A program made the translations under genes and the position numbers. A DNA stretch of 64,000 nt from Locusta migratoria. Taxonomy: Eukaryota; Arthropoda; Insecta; Orthoptera; Acrididae. The DNA lies in the NCBI GenBank assembly GCA_026315105.1, contig CM048744.1, forward strand, positions 25,957,759 through 26,021,758, given 5' to 3'. Below are positions 1 through 10,403 of the stretch, piece after piece. The notes below the pieces were generated by a model. It did no database searches. It saw only the letters and a program-made list of their open reading frames with translations, and had not been told where the DNA came from. Numbering within the stretch: the stretch's first letter is position 1; each line of letters opens with the position of its first letter.

Positions 1-723
1 TTTCCTGCTGAAATGTAAGGTTTCGCAGGGATCGAAAGAAGGGTGTAGAGCCACGGGTCTTAACACATCTGAAATGTAACGGCCACGGTTCAAAGTGCCG
101 TCGAAGCGAACAAGAGGTGACCGAGACGTGTAACCAATGGCACCCCATATCTTCACGCCGAGTGATACGCCAGTATAGCGATGACGAATACACGCTTCCA
201 ATGTGTGTTCACCGCGATGTCGCCAAACACGGATGCGACCATCACGATGCTGCAAACAGAACCTGTAATCATCCAAAATGTTAAGTTTTGCCATTCGTGC
301 ACCCAGGTTTGTCGTTCTGTACACCATCGCAAGCACTCCTGTCTGTGGTGCAGCATCAAGGGTAACTGCAGCCATGGTCTCCGAGCTGATTGTCCATGCT
401 GCTGCAAACGTCGAACTGTTCGTGCAGATGGCTGTTGTCCTGCAAACGTCCCCATCTGTTGACTCAGGGATCGAGACGTGGCTGTACGATCCGTTACAGC
501 CATGGGGATGAGATGCCTGTCATTCCGACTGCTAGTGATACGAGGTTGTTGGGATCCAGCACGGCGTTCCGTATTGCCCTCCTGAACCCTCCGATTCCAT
601 ATCCTGCTGTCATTGGATCGTGACCAACGCGAGCAGCAATGTCGCGATACGATAAACCGCAATCCGACATTTATCAAATTTGGAAAGGTGATGGCACGCA
701 TTTCTCCTCCTCACACGAGGCAT
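1..723 (-). pseudogene. Tc1-like transposase, frameshifted
   Basis: Remnant of a Tc1/mariner DDE transposase, which in intact copies binds the element ends and moves them to TA sites. The best start is the ATG at 721-723, but the next codons shift frame, apparently through a small deletion in the N-terminal DNA-binding region. Recognisable blocks are the helix-turn-helix tail (SRIWNRRVQEGNTERRAG), the linker (SARTVRRLQQHG), and the core around the first catalytic Asp (TWVHEWQN). After that the frame shifts again, into VWRHRGE, VKIWGAIGYTSRSPLVR and FQQ-like blocks near position 1. The Asp-Glu-Ser of the first catalytic motif reads Asp-Asp-Tyr. The window edge removes the second and third catalytic residues. 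Not functional. Confidence 0.78.
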
Positions 724-953
724 ACAACGACGTTTCACCAGACAACGCCCGTCAACTGCTGTTTGTGTATGAGAAATCGGTTGGAAACTTTCCTAATATC
801 AACACATTGTAGGTGTCGCCACCGGCGAGAAACTTGTATGAATGCTCTGAAAAGCTAATCATTTGCATATCACAGCATCTTCTTCCTGACGGTTAAATTT
901 CGCGTCTGTAGCCCGTCATCTTTCTGGTGTAGTAATTTTAATGGCCAGGAGTG
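1..953 (-). mobile_element. Tc1-like DNA transposon, 5' half, cut by window edge
   Basis: Class II cut-and-paste element read on the minus strand. The terminal inverted repeat ends near 953 and is followed by a TA dinucleotide at 954-955, the Tc1/mariner target. Between the terminus and about 723 lies the 5' untranslated region; the transposase follows and runs off the left edge of the window. The 3' half and the second terminus are outside the window. The copy is an old one, because its transposase is frameshifted. Family assignment is by recognition of the transposase. Confidence 0.8.
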
Positions 954-959
954 TACTTT

Positions 960-1995
960 CTTGAAATATTATGAACTGACTCCAAGAGAACGGCCCATTG
1001 ACCCATAGTCAACACGGGTTCAAAAAGTATCCTTTTTTGCGAAACACAGCTAGCTCTTTACTCCCATGATGTAACGAGCGCTGTCGCCAAGGGATGCTAA
1101 ATAGATTCCGTGTTGCTAGATTTCCTGAATGCTTTTGACAGTTTACCTCACAAGCGTCTTCTAATCCAATTGCTTACTTATTGAATATCGCCACAGTTTT
1201 GAGATTGGATTCATGGTTTCCTGTCATAATCAACACAGTACGTTGTAATTGACGGAAAGTAATCGAGTAGAACAGAAGTGATATCTTGCGTTAACCAGGG
1301 AAGTGTTACAGAACCTCTATCCTTCCTTACTTTTATAAACGATTTAGGAGATAATATGAGTAACTCTCTTAGATTGTTCGCCGATGATGCTCTAATTTAT
1401 CGACTAGTAAAATCACCAGAACATCAAAAGCAACTACAATAGATATCAGGTTGGTTCAAAAATTGGCTATTGACCCTTAATAAATCAAATGTTCAAATGT
1501 TTGTTAAGCGTATGGGACTTAACTACGGGGTCATCAGTCCCTAAACTTACAAACTACTTATGAACTACTTACGAACTAGGACGGCACAAATATCCATGCC
1601 CGAGGGGGGATTCGAACCCCCGACCGTAGTGGCCGTGCAGACCGTGACTGGAGCGCCTCAGTCCCCTCGGCTAGACCCTTAATAATGAGAAGTGTGAAGT
1701 CATCCATATTACTCCTGAAATAATTCTGTTAAACTTCATCTTGTGATGGGTGCAGCTCTTGTATCTTCCGTACTTGCATTAGAGTTGTCGTTAAATCAGC
1801 CTTCCGAAAGACACCATGTTTTGTTTTAACACCAAAATGTGTTTCGGTACTTATTCTGTCATCTTTCGTGGGTTTATACCTTTTATTATGTCATTCGCTG
1901 CTAAGATTGAGACACATAACAAGGTAATTCGAAAATTCTGTGGTTCCTCTTGGGGCGCTAGTGCAACTACTACACGTTGCTCAGCTCTAAGCTTA
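960..1995 (+). mobile_element. Decayed CR1-like non-LTR retrotransposon fragment
   Basis: Old LINE remnant on the plus strand containing the middle of a reverse transcriptase. Translated in shifting frames it shows a DFLNAFDSLPHKRLL block (motif 3, near 1120-1160), an NQGSVTEPLSFLTFINDLGD block (motif 4, near 1295-1350) and LFADDALIYR (catalytic FADD, near 1374-1400). The frame continues with FKNWLLTLN, is interrupted by a SINE, and resumes as NEKCEVIHITPE near 1685. Several stops and shifts are present. Assignment to CR1-like rather than another LINE group rests on the FADD and INDL contexts and is tentative. Boundaries are approximate; 1700-1995 is probably its 3' part but has no strong signature. 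Confidence 0.65.
1484..1673 (-). mobile_element. tRNA-derived SINE (family A), inserted in the CR1-like LINE
   Basis: Short non-coding retroposon. The tRNA-like head lies at 1600-1673 on the minus strand, with a clear B box (GGTTCGAATCC sense). It is followed by a non-tRNA body ending in the AACATTTGAACATTTGA-type tail near 1485. The A-box end of the head is truncated. A perfect 12-bp target-site duplication (GACCCTTAATAA) flanks it at 1472-1483 and 1674-1685, and the LINE reading frame is continuous once it is ignored. Confidence 0.92.
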
Positions 1996-2064
1996 GTTTA
2001 GTTTACTGTGGAGTATTGTACCCCCACCTGGATGAACAGCCCTCATGTGAGGAGAATAGGCGTT

Positions 2065-2110
2065 AATTATATGCGTGGTTGCTCGCCTCGGAGGTTCGAG
2101 TCCTCCCTGG

Positions 2111-2113
<3 letters not shown>
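2065..2113 (+). mobile_element. SINE (family B) head fragment
   Basis: The segment with the GGAGGTTCGAGTCCTCC B box and GGGGCAT end matches the head of the complete family-B SINE at 30.5 kb. Upstream sequence (2008-2064) is too diverged to show an A box. The microsatellite directly downstream sits where the SINE body has a short GT run, suggesting that it grew from that run. Confidence 0.6.
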
Positions 2114-2184
<71 letters not shown>

Positions 2185-2207
2185 GTGTGTGTGTGTGTGT
2201 GTGTGTT
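2114..2207. repeat. Compound AT/GT microsatellite
   Basis: About 34 TA dinucleotides are followed directly by about 13 TG dinucleotides. The run can be translated as alternating Tyr-Ile then Cys-Val, but that is an artefact of the repeat and not a protein. Confidence 0.98.
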
Positions 2208-2338
2208 GTCGTTAGATAAATTTAACATAGTTTATTGTGTCATCTTCCTTGGGTTTTTGCCTTTTATTTTATTATGTCATTCGCAGTATTTGCATCTGCT
2301 TTAAGTGAGGAATGAGAAGTTTTCACAGCTTCTCATAT

Positions 2339-2437
2339 TCGACCTGAGGTGTTGCTGCTTCCTTGTTTGCAGCGTGTTGTTCGTATGAACTGGTACTGTT
2401 TATATCGGCATGACCAGCAGCAACACCTCGGTTCGAA
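2339..2437. repeat. 22-bp inverted repeat downstream of the Penelope-like element
   Basis: Positions 2339-2360 and 2416-2437 are reverse complements with two mismatches, separated by 55 bp. They lie just past the 3' end of the Penelope-like coding region. They could form a stem-loop in the element's 3' region, or be the edge of a different small element. Confidence 0.7.
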
Positions 2438-2439
2438 TA

Positions 2440-3440
2440 TGACTTGCTGGCCGGCCGTGACGTCACTGGTGTCCGCGCCATGTCCATATATGGTAATGTT
2501 TCGGCTCGGTGTCCGACGTGCCCGCTTCAACTTCGCGATCGCCGGGTTCCACGCCGCGTTGAGCTGCAGGCCGCCGTCTCTATTGAGAGTGTTGTCACAT
2601 TAATTTTTATTGCTTCCTTAATTACGCAGTCCAGAAACCGTTGGTGCGAGCCACGAGCGAGGTATCATCAAACGTGATTCGGTGGCCGTTTTCCAACTGA
2701 CTTCTCTGGGTAGCGTAGACCGTAACACCTCTCATGTTCCTTCCTTCGTTGTTCTATGGTTCGCATAGTTTGACCGACGTTAGAATGACCACACTCACAC
2801 GGCATCCTATAGAATTCATGTGTCCTGAGACTTGCTGTATCTTTCACAGGCGTCAGTAGTTGACGAATCTTTGTCGGAGGTCTGAAAACCGATTTGATTT
2901 TGTGTCTTTTCAGCAGGCTTTTATGTGAAATCACGTAATTTTTTTCCTGGCGACTGTATCCATTGGTTCTCAACACATAGTGTGCATGGTTCAATTCGTG
3001 GGGCAGGTTGTTGGCATCTTATATTTTTCTTGCACGATGCCCCAATGTTTGTAATACCGTGCGCTTCTGTGCCGCGTGATGATGGCTGTTGGCGTGCAAG
3101 TACAGATCTATGTCAGAGGGTTTCCTGTAGACGCTGTGACCAAGGCCTCGATTTCGTTTCCGACGGACAAGGACATCGAGGAAGGGTAGTGTGTAATCTT
3201 TTTCTACCTCCATGGTGAATTGGATGTTCTTGTTAATACTGTTTACTTGTCCCAAGAACTTTGCAAAATTCTCCCTCCCGTGAGGTCAAATGACGAACGT
3301 GACGTCGACGAAACGGAAGAAGCACCAAGGTTTCAATGGTGCCGTTTCTAGAGCCACATCCATGAAATTCTCCATGAAGAGGTTTGCAACAGCTGGAGCA
3401 ATATCGTCAGTCTGATCGCAATACTTGCCGTTCTGTTGCC
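2440..3440 (-). mobile_element. Penelope-like retroelement, 5'-truncated and inactivated
   Basis: Minus-strand fragment of a Penelope-like element, a retroelement class whose protein joins a telomerase-like reverse transcriptase to a GIY-YIG endonuclease. Reading from 3430 downwards, broken frames give DDIAPAVANLFME (RT), then PLKPWCFFRFVDVTFVI (the catalytic region), LPFLDVLVRRK and HSVYRKPSDIDLYLHANSHHH (late RT region, 3019-3255). The linker leads into a degenerate GIY-YIG motif (EFYRMPCECGHSNVGQT, about 2750-2820) and its tail (ITFDDTSLVARTNGFW, near 2640-2680, then NRDGGLQL and AAWNP after a frame change). The second Asp of the catalytic pair reads Val, and there are several frameshifts, so the copy is dead. 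N-terminal RT motifs are absent. The family call is firm; the 3' limit is uncertain. Confidence 0.85.
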
Positions 3441-3734
3441 GAGCTGCGAACAATTAGGTGCCATAAGAAAAAAGAAATCGAAACAACTATAACAGCGCGT
3501 AAATATTGGCTTAAACCGAGAAGTTTATTTTGTTCCAGATAGTAATTTATGACTGAACTAGAATATGATCAGAAGACCGACCTGGGCGTTACAGGGCGGG
3601 CCATGAAACTAAAAGAAGACAGACAGGATAAAAATTTTATATAGAGTTTATTATTTCGTTAATCATGGCTCTAAATGTTAAGTTTAACTGTGAGGCAAAA
3701 AGATAAATGTTTCATGGAAGTTTCTCATTGTATT

Positions 3735-3928
3735 CAAAATATTCAAATGTTTGTAGAGCTTATGGGACTTAACTACTGGGTCATCAGTCCCTAAACTTAC
3801 AAACTTATGAAGTAGCTACTTCTAAGGACGGCACAAATAACCATGCTAGAGGGGAGATTCGAACCCCCGACCGTAATGACCATGCTGACCGTGACTGCCG
3901 CGCCGCAGACCGCTCGGCCACCGCGGCC
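3735..3928 (-). mobile_element. tRNA-derived SINE (family A), full length
   Basis: Complete minus-strand copy. The head at 3850-3928 has both an A box (GGCCGAGCGG sense) and a B box (GGTTCGAATCT sense), followed by the family-A body. The flanks TCATTGTATTC (3724-3734) and TTATTGTATAC (after 3928) look like a decayed target-site duplication. The body is more diverged than in the 1.5-kb copy, so this is likely an older insertion. Confidence 0.88.
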
Positions 3929-4300
3929 TGCTCTTATTGTATACAGAATCATGAATGAGACAGGAGTAAACCGGTTCGACCGAAGCAAATCGACAGCAGA
4001 AAGCCCTTTCTTCAGAAGCAAATCTAGAGACATGGGCGTCTGTTTAAAGTTATTTTAATGATAGACACGTTATATTTTACGATGTGCATATGCTGAGAAA
4101 ACCTCCCGAAGTCAAATCCTGGCCTAGCCTCTGACTAGCAGACCTGTTACGTACTGCTTATCGTGTGAAAGCTATAATCATTGGGAATTTTTCTAACGTA
4201 CTTCGATGAATTAGTTCAATTCTTTCGACAAGAGTGGTGTTTATGAGACGGTGACTGGAAGCGAAAATGATTTCCATACTATTTCCGCAATGGCAGACAG
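3929..4300. other. No gene seen
   Basis: Mixed-composition intergenic sequence. No long frame, tRNA or recognisable repeat was found. Confidence 0.5.
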
Positions 4301-5050
4301 GATGAATGCGACCACGGTTAGGAGCTCACGGTGCCGCACCTGGCAAATGAAACACCGACTGCAGGCGGGCGTGCGATTGATTGGGAACGCGTGTGCGGCG
4401 GGCCTGCGTGCAGCAATCAGCCCACCGATCGTGCATAACCGGCAGTCTGGGCCGGATTACCAGAGGTAAACTCCACTCGGCTCAAGCGGCAGCGCTCGCT
4501 GCTGTCGATAAATGCGGCCCGGGCTGGTCCGACACCACCTGGAGAGGAGGCCGCGGCGCTCCCGTGGCCGACGGGAAATACAGGCCTCAGCGCGCAGCTC
4601 ATGCCACGTAAGCAAGGTAGTTCCGAGCCGGCGCGATCGCTAGCTCAGTGGCTGTTTCCCAGCGGCCGGCCAATCGGCTAGCGATCGCGCCGGCCCGGAA
4701 CTACCTTGCTTACGCGGCATGAGGTGCGCGCTGGCCTGTCTTTCTCGCCGGCTACGGGCGCTGCCTTGTGACGTCACGCCTGGGTGGCCGCTGGGGCTCG
4801 GACGGCCCACTAAGCCGTAGCGCTGCCTACACTGCGTGACGTCACACGGGAGCGCCGCGGTGGTGTTGGCTGGTCGCGGGAGCCAGCAGGTGGCGGTGTC
4901 TCTGGGTCGCACGCGGCCGCCCTCTGGTCCTCTGCCAGTCAACACGTCCGTGGCGGCTCAGCCACTGGGGCGCGAGGGCCGCCTCGCCTCCCGGACGGCG
5001 CACGCCTGCGTGGCGGCACAGAACCCTCATGTGAACGAGGGGTCATAGGC
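4300..5050. other. CpG-rich island containing a large hairpin
   Basis: Markedly GC-rich and CpG-rich compared with its flanks, with repeated GACGTCAC-type CRE-like sites near 4770 and 4838. Overlapping open frames on both strands are expected from this composition and show no recognisable protein domain. It may be an unmethylated promoter-like region or part of a GC-rich repeat. No transcript start can be identified from sequence alone. Confidence 0.5.
4567..4752. repeat. Long inverted repeat (hairpin), arms of about 62-78 bp
   Basis: The arm at 4581-4644 and the arm at 4677-4738 are reverse complements apart from a 2-nt gap and about three substitutions, around a 32-bp loop. Weaker complementarity continues outward to about 4567 and 4752. 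The arms include the palindromic GCTAGCGATCGC. No coding sequence lies inside. It could be a small fold-back element or a cruciform-forming sequence. Confidence 0.9.
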
Positions 5051-5059
5051 CCGGGTTTG

Positions 5060-6180
5060 GCTTGCAGATTAAAAGGAACACTCCGGCCACGCCCACAGTG
5101 GACAGCTTTCTATCATTGAGGCTGGTTCGTCTTTGAGTTTAAGTGTCAACTGATTTTATCCAGCTTTTCGAATATTCATCTTCTCATTGCTCAACCATTT
5201 GGATATTTTTAGTTCTAAAACGTAAGTTATCTCATAAGATCAATTTCTCAGGAACATATCGAAGATTTTTTTTCAGACGTTCCCCTGGATCTCGGCTTTT
5301 TTGGCGAAGCTGGAGAGGGGGTCGAAACTCCGCTGGCTACGTCCTGCTCTGTTTGAGGTCTGCACAACACATAGTATCAGTTCATGTCCGTCTTTTCATT
5401 TTATGGGTGTTTCCTAATGACGAATCAATGACTTCTTCGGGCATAGTCTGCAATCGATGTAAAATGTTGTGAAAAATAAATAAAACGTATTTCTTCCATT
5501 ACGCGACAAGTGGATACTGATGGGATTACTTCTCAAGTGAAAGTGATTTTCTTTCTGTGGCGTCGCAACAGTTGATAATTTTTAACTTTTTATTTTATGC
5601 ACTACCCGAATTCAGTACAAAGGGGGTAAATGTAACAATTTTACAGTCTCACTAACTACATATACTCCCGTGGTACTGAATAATTTTAGTAAAGATATAG
5701 GGTAGCCATTTTATTACATGATGGACGCCACTTTTTTATTTGATTGTTACTTGCACATGCGGCTGACGTGGGCTCTAAACATTTCGTGACGTCTAAAGTG
5801 TTATCACATTCACAACTGATGCGAGATTATATGATACGCCACGCCCCTGTGTGTCTGCGGACTGCCTTCAGCAGACTGACGTGTCCTCATGTGGGCAGGA
5901 AGACCCCTGGATCTCTCCATTACTGAGCACGTTTGGGATGACTTTGGAAGGGGAGTCCGTCCGACCTCCAGCACACGGGATTTCGAGGGACAGGAGACGC
6001 GGCCGTGGGCAAACGGGGCTGCCGGGTGGATCCAAACACTCAGAACCAGGTAACGGCGTGCACTGCGGCCAGAGACGGGGCGACACACATGGCAAAAGTG
6101 TTGCATCACCGTGGTTCACAGGTCCTCGGAACACTGACGTTGAATGTGTACATTGCATCAATAATATAGTTCTTTAGATC
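5060..6180. other. No gene seen
   Basis: No convincing coding frame. 5140-5470 has an open frame without a recognisable domain. 5850-6180 is moderately GC-rich with overlapping short frames on both strands and no signature. Confidence 0.5.
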
Positions 6181-6189
6181 GTCCATGTG

Positions 6190-6665
6190 TATCACTCATC
6201 CCCACATCTACATCTACATGCGATACTCTGCAAATCACATGTAAGTGCCTGGCAGAGGGTTCATCGAACAAACTTTATACTATTTATCTCCCATTCAATT
6301 CTCTAATAGCGCGCGAGAGGAAAGAAAACCTGAATCTCTCCGTTCGGGCTCTAATTCCTTGTATTTTATTCTGATGATCAATTTCAACCTATCTAAGTGG
6401 GAGTCAACAATATATTTTCGCATTCGGAGGAGAATGTTGGCAATTGGAGTTTCGTAAGTGGACCACCCCGCAGCGATGAACGCCGTTGTTGTAATGATTC
6501 CCATCTCAGATCTTGTATCATTTCCATATCGCTGTCTCCCCTGTATCGCGACAATACAAAACGAGCTGTCCTTCTTTGAACTCTTTCGATGTCCTTCGTC
6601 AAACCCACCTGTTCATGATCCAACAATAGGCAGCAATACTGCAAAAAAGAACGGACAAGCGTAGT
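6190..6665 (-). mobile_element. CR1-like LINE, 3' end fragment
   Basis: 5'-truncated minus-strand copy. The C-terminal end of the reverse transcriptase is visible as SFLQYCCLLLDHE, then IERVQRRTARFVLSRY, then DLRWESLQQRR. This is the typical tail of CR1/Jockey-like LINE proteins, where the thumb region is followed by an RVQRRAARF block. The rest is 3' untranslated sequence ending near 6190 in a run of CATCTA units (TAGATG on the sense strand). The same 3' end recurs at about 38.5 kb, and a related 3' segment at 59.7 kb. It directly abuts a mariner fragment on its upstream side. Confidence 0.75.
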
Positions 6666-6667
6666 GT

Positions 6668-7020
6668 ACGTCCTCATACTGATCAACTAACCCGTGAAAC
6701 CATCGACAAAATGGACTTGGAAGTATTGGAAGTACTGCCTCAACCCCCTTACAGTCCTGATTAAGCACCTAGTGATTTCCATTTGTTTGGTGCACTGAAG
6801 GAGGCTTTACGAGGGCAGAGGTTCCAGGACACCAGGACACTGAGGACGTGAAAACCTTTTTGGGAAATTGGTTTTAAAGTCAAGTTCTTTGCATCCGGTA
6901 TGAAACAAAAGTTGTATCACGTTGAAATAAGTACATAAAAGGTCTAGGAGATTCTGTTTAAAAGTAGAAAACGTACTGTTTTGCAAAAATAAACGATTTC
7001 TTTTCCAGACCAATTTGTCT
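6668..7020 (+). mobile_element. Mariner transposase C-terminal fragment
   Basis: Plus-strand remnant of a mariner transposase. The block VLPQPPYSPD, then APSDFHLFGALKEALRG and RRF-like sequence, is the mariner motif carrying the third catalytic Asp (PYSPDLAPSD in intact copies). One in-frame stop replaces a residue of that motif. Downstream, TEDVKTFLGNWF is in a shifted frame. Upstream domains and both inverted repeats are missing or unrecognisable. Confidence 0.75.
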
Positions 7021-7171
7021 CTTTAAATACTTAATGCCCCTCGTACCATCGCATATCACACATACTGTGAAAAAACTAACCGATTTATTCATTTCGAGAT
7101 TACCTGACATAGCAGGATGGAGGCGATCTGCATTGATTAAATACCTACAAAAGGAGACACACCAACATTGC

Positions 7172-8404
7172 AGTATTGTGTTGTGGTCTTCAGTCCGGAG
7201 ATGCAGCTCTCCATCCTACTCTATCATGAGAACGCCTCTTCATCTCCTCATAACAACAATACGCTACGTGTATTTGAATCCGCTTACTGTATTCATCTCT
7301 TATTCTCCCTCTGCGATTTTTACCCCACACACTTCCCTCCAATGCTAAATTCACAATTCCTTGATGTCTAAGAATGTGTCCTACAAATCGATCCCTTCTT
7401 TTAGTCAACATATGCCAGAAATTCCTTTTTTCCCCAATTCTGTTCAGTACCTCCTCATTAGTTGATCCACCCACCTAATCTTCAGCATTCTTCTGTAGCA
7501 CCACATTTCACAAGCCTCTATCCTCTTCCTGTCCGCTCTGTTTATCGTCCATGTTTCACTTCCATACGAGGCAACTCTCCACACAAGTGTTTCCAGAAAA
7601 GACTTCCTTACGCTTAAACGAATATTCGATGTTAACAAATTACTCTTTGTCAAAATCGCTTTTCCTCCCATTGCATTTTATGTCCTCTGTACTGCGACCA
7701 TCATATGTTATTTTACTGGCCAAGTCACAAGACTCATTTACCACCTTTATTGATTCGTTACCTAATTTAATTCCTTCAACAACGCCTGATTTTCTAAGAC
7801 TGCATTTCATTACCCTAGTTTTGCTATTGTTAATATTCATCTTATATGCTCCTTTCAACAAGCTGTTCATAACGTTCAATTTCTCCTCTAGGTCCTTTGC
7901 TGTCTCTGGCAGAATTACAATGTCATCAGCAGAACGGAAGGTTTTTATTTCTTCACCCTGAACTATAAATACTTCACCAAATTTTTTCTTGCTTTCCATT
8001 ATAGCTTGCTCAATGTACAAATTGAATAACATTCGAGAAAGGCTACAACCCTGTCTTATACCCTTCCCAACCTCTGCATCCCTTTCATGTCCTTCAACTA
8101 TAATATCTGCTGTCTGGATTTTATACAAGTTGTAAATAACGTTCCGTCTCCTATATTTTACTCCTGCTAATTTTAGAATTTCAAAGAGTGTATTCCAAAC
8201 AACTTTTTCAGAAGCTTTCTCGAAATCTACAAAAGCTAGAAATGAAGGTTTGCATTTCGTTAATCTGAGATAAGCCGTAAAGTGAAGATTACTTCCCGTG
8301 TTCCTACGTTTCTCCTGAATCCAAACTGGTCTCCCCCAAGGCCGGCTTCTACCAGCTTCTCTATCATTCTGTAATTCATGTTGCAACCATGACTTATTAA
8401 ACTG
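7172..8404 (-). pseudogene. Outer RTE LINE, 3' half (split by an inner RTE copy)
   Basis: The 3' half of an RTE-type LINE. Reverse transcriptase blocks are visible in order from about 8260 downwards: TFRSADDIVILPETAK-type catalytic ADD, then NSLLKGAYKMNINNSKT. In other frames follow ETWTINRADRKRIEACEMWCYRRM and RDRFVGHILRHQG, the characteristic RTE C-terminal region. The 3' untranslated end lies near 7175-7230. The strand is continuous in family sequence with the 5' half at 11,687-13,247: the break at 8404/11,687 is filled by the inner element, and the 10-bp sequence TATTAAACTG is present on both sides. Frameshifts separate at least three frames. Confidence 0.88.
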
Positions 8405-8422
8405 TTGTTGTTGTTATGGTCT

Positions 8423-10386
8423 TCAGTCCGGGGACTGGTTTGATGCAGTTCTCCACCCTACTCTATCCTGAGCAAGCCTTTTCATCTCCTCATAAGAACG
8501 GCAACCCACATCCACTTGAATCTGCTTACTATACGCGTCTCTTGGTCCCCCTCTGCGATTTTTACCCCACACATTTCCCTCCAATGCTAAATTTATGATT
8601 CCTCGATGTCTAAGAATGTGTCCTACCAAGCGATCCCTTCTTTTAGTCAGGGTATGCCAAAAATTCCTTTTCTCACCAATTCTGTTCAGTACCTCTTCAT
8701 TAGTTACGCGATCTACCCACCTAATCGTCAGCATTCTTCTGTAGCACCACATTTCAAAAGCCTCTATTCTCTTCCTGTCCGCACTGCTTATCGTCCATGT
8801 TTCACTCACGTACAAGGCAACACTCCACACAAATGACTTCAGAAAAGACTTCCTTACCCTTAAATAAATATTCGATGTTAGTAAATTTCTCTTTTTCAAA
8901 AATGCTTTTCTTCCCATTGCCATTCTGCATTTTATATCTTCTGTACTGCCACCATCGCACGTTATTTTACTACCCAAGTAACAAAACTCATCTATCATCT
9001 TCATTGTTTCGTTACCTAATCTAATTCCTTCAGCATCGCCTGATTTTCTATGACCGCATTCCATTATTTTTGTTTGGCTCTTGTTAATGTTCATTTTATA
9101 AGCTCTCTTCAACACACTATCCATTCCATTCAACTGCTCTTCCTGTTCCTTTGCTGTCTCTGACAGAATTACAATGTCATCAGCAAAACGCAATGTTTTT
9201 ATTTCTTTCCCCTGAACTTTAATCCCTATTCCAAATTTTTCCTTGTTTTCCTTCACCGCCTGCTCGATGTACAAATTGAATAACATCGGAGAAAGGCTAC
9301 AACCCTGTCTTACTCCTTTCCCAACTGATGCTTCACTTTCATGCCCTTCGAGTCTAATAACTGCGGTCTGGCTTTTGTACAAGTTGTAAATAACTCTCCT
9401 TTCCCTGTATTTTACCCCTGCTGACTTCAGAATTTGAAATAGTGTATTCCAGTCAACATTGTCAAATGCTTTCTCCAAATCTACAAAAGCTAAAAATGTG
9501 GGTTTGCCTTTCCTTAATCTATCTTCTAAGATAAGACGTAAAGTGAGTATTGCCTCCCGGGTTCCTATGTTCCTCTTGAATCCAAACTGCTCTTCCCCGA
9601 GGTCAGTTCTATCAGCTTTTCCATACTCCTGTAGATAATTCGTGTTAAAATTTTGCAACCATGACTTATCAAACTGATGCTTCTGTAATTTTCACACCTG
9701 TCTGCGCCTGATTTCTTTCGAATGGGGATTATTACATTTTTCTTAAATTCTGAGGGTATTTCGCCTGTCTGATACATCTTACACACCAGTTCAAATAGTC
9801 TTGTCATGGCTGGCTCTCCCAGAGACTTTAATAGCTCTGAGGGTATGTCATCTACTCCTGGGGCCTTGTTCCGACCTAGGTCTTTCAAGGCTCTGTCAAA
9901 TTCATCTCTCAGTATAGTGTCTTCTATTTCATCTTGATCTACTTCCTCTTCCCTTCTTACAACATCGTCTTTCAGTTCATTTCCTTTGTAGAGCTGCTCT
10001 ATGTACTCATTCCACTTTTCAGCTTTTCCTTCTTTGCTGAGAACTGGTTTCCCATCTGAGTTCTTGATATTCGTAGAGTTGCTTTTCTTATCTCCAAATG
10101 TCTCTTTTATTTTCATTTAGGCGGTATCTGCTTTTCCCCTTGTTAAGCATTCTTCTACAGATTTGCATTGGGCTTCTAGCCACTCCTGCTTAGCCATTTT
10201 GCACTTCCTGTCAATCTCGTTTTTTAGTCGTCTGTACTCCATTTTGCCTGTTTCATTTACTGCATTTTTATATTTTCTCCTTTCATCAATTAACTGTAGT
10301 ATTTCCTGTGATACCCAAGGATTTTTTGTAGGTCTTGCCTTTCTACCTATTTTGTCCTCTGCTGCCTTCACTATTTCATCTCTCAA
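8423..10386 (-). pseudogene. RTE reverse transcriptase, frameshifted
   Basis: Central and C-terminal part of the inner RTE protein. In order: a basic linker (10,117-10,386, MRDEIVKAAEDKIGRKA); the pre-RT and motif 1 region (9565-10,116, with RNKAPGVDDIPSELLK and NYRSISLISHGCKI); then, after a frameshift near 9650, FGFKRNIGTREAI, AFVDLEKAFDNVDW, GVRQGCSLSPMLFNLYIEQ and the catalytic LRFADDIVIL. The C-terminal region has ETWTISSADRKRIEAFEMW, WCYRRMLTIRW and RDRLVGHILRHRG. The catalytic Asp pair is intact. At least one stop (near 10,116) and one frameshift prevent expression as one protein. Confidence 0.9.
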
Positions 10387-10403
10387 TGCTACCCATTCCT
10401 CTT

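Larger units (their letters stand above)
1851..2287 (+). repeat. Pair of ~52-bp direct repeats (1851-1902 and 2233-2287)
   Basis: Two similar blocks, both containing GTCATCTT followed by TGGGTTT, CCTTTTATT and ATGTCATTCGC, lie about 380 bp apart and flank a SINE head and a microsatellite. They differ by a few substitutions and a short insertion. They may be two overlapping copies of the same LINE 3' region or a local duplication. Confidence 0.6.

Noticed and set aside
2008..2304. 98-codon frame with Tyr-Ile and Cys-Val runs
   Set aside because: It is the translation of the AT/GT microsatellite.
4381..5048. Several 60-100-codon frames
   Set aside because: They follow the GC-rich hairpin and its flanks on both strands; no domain.
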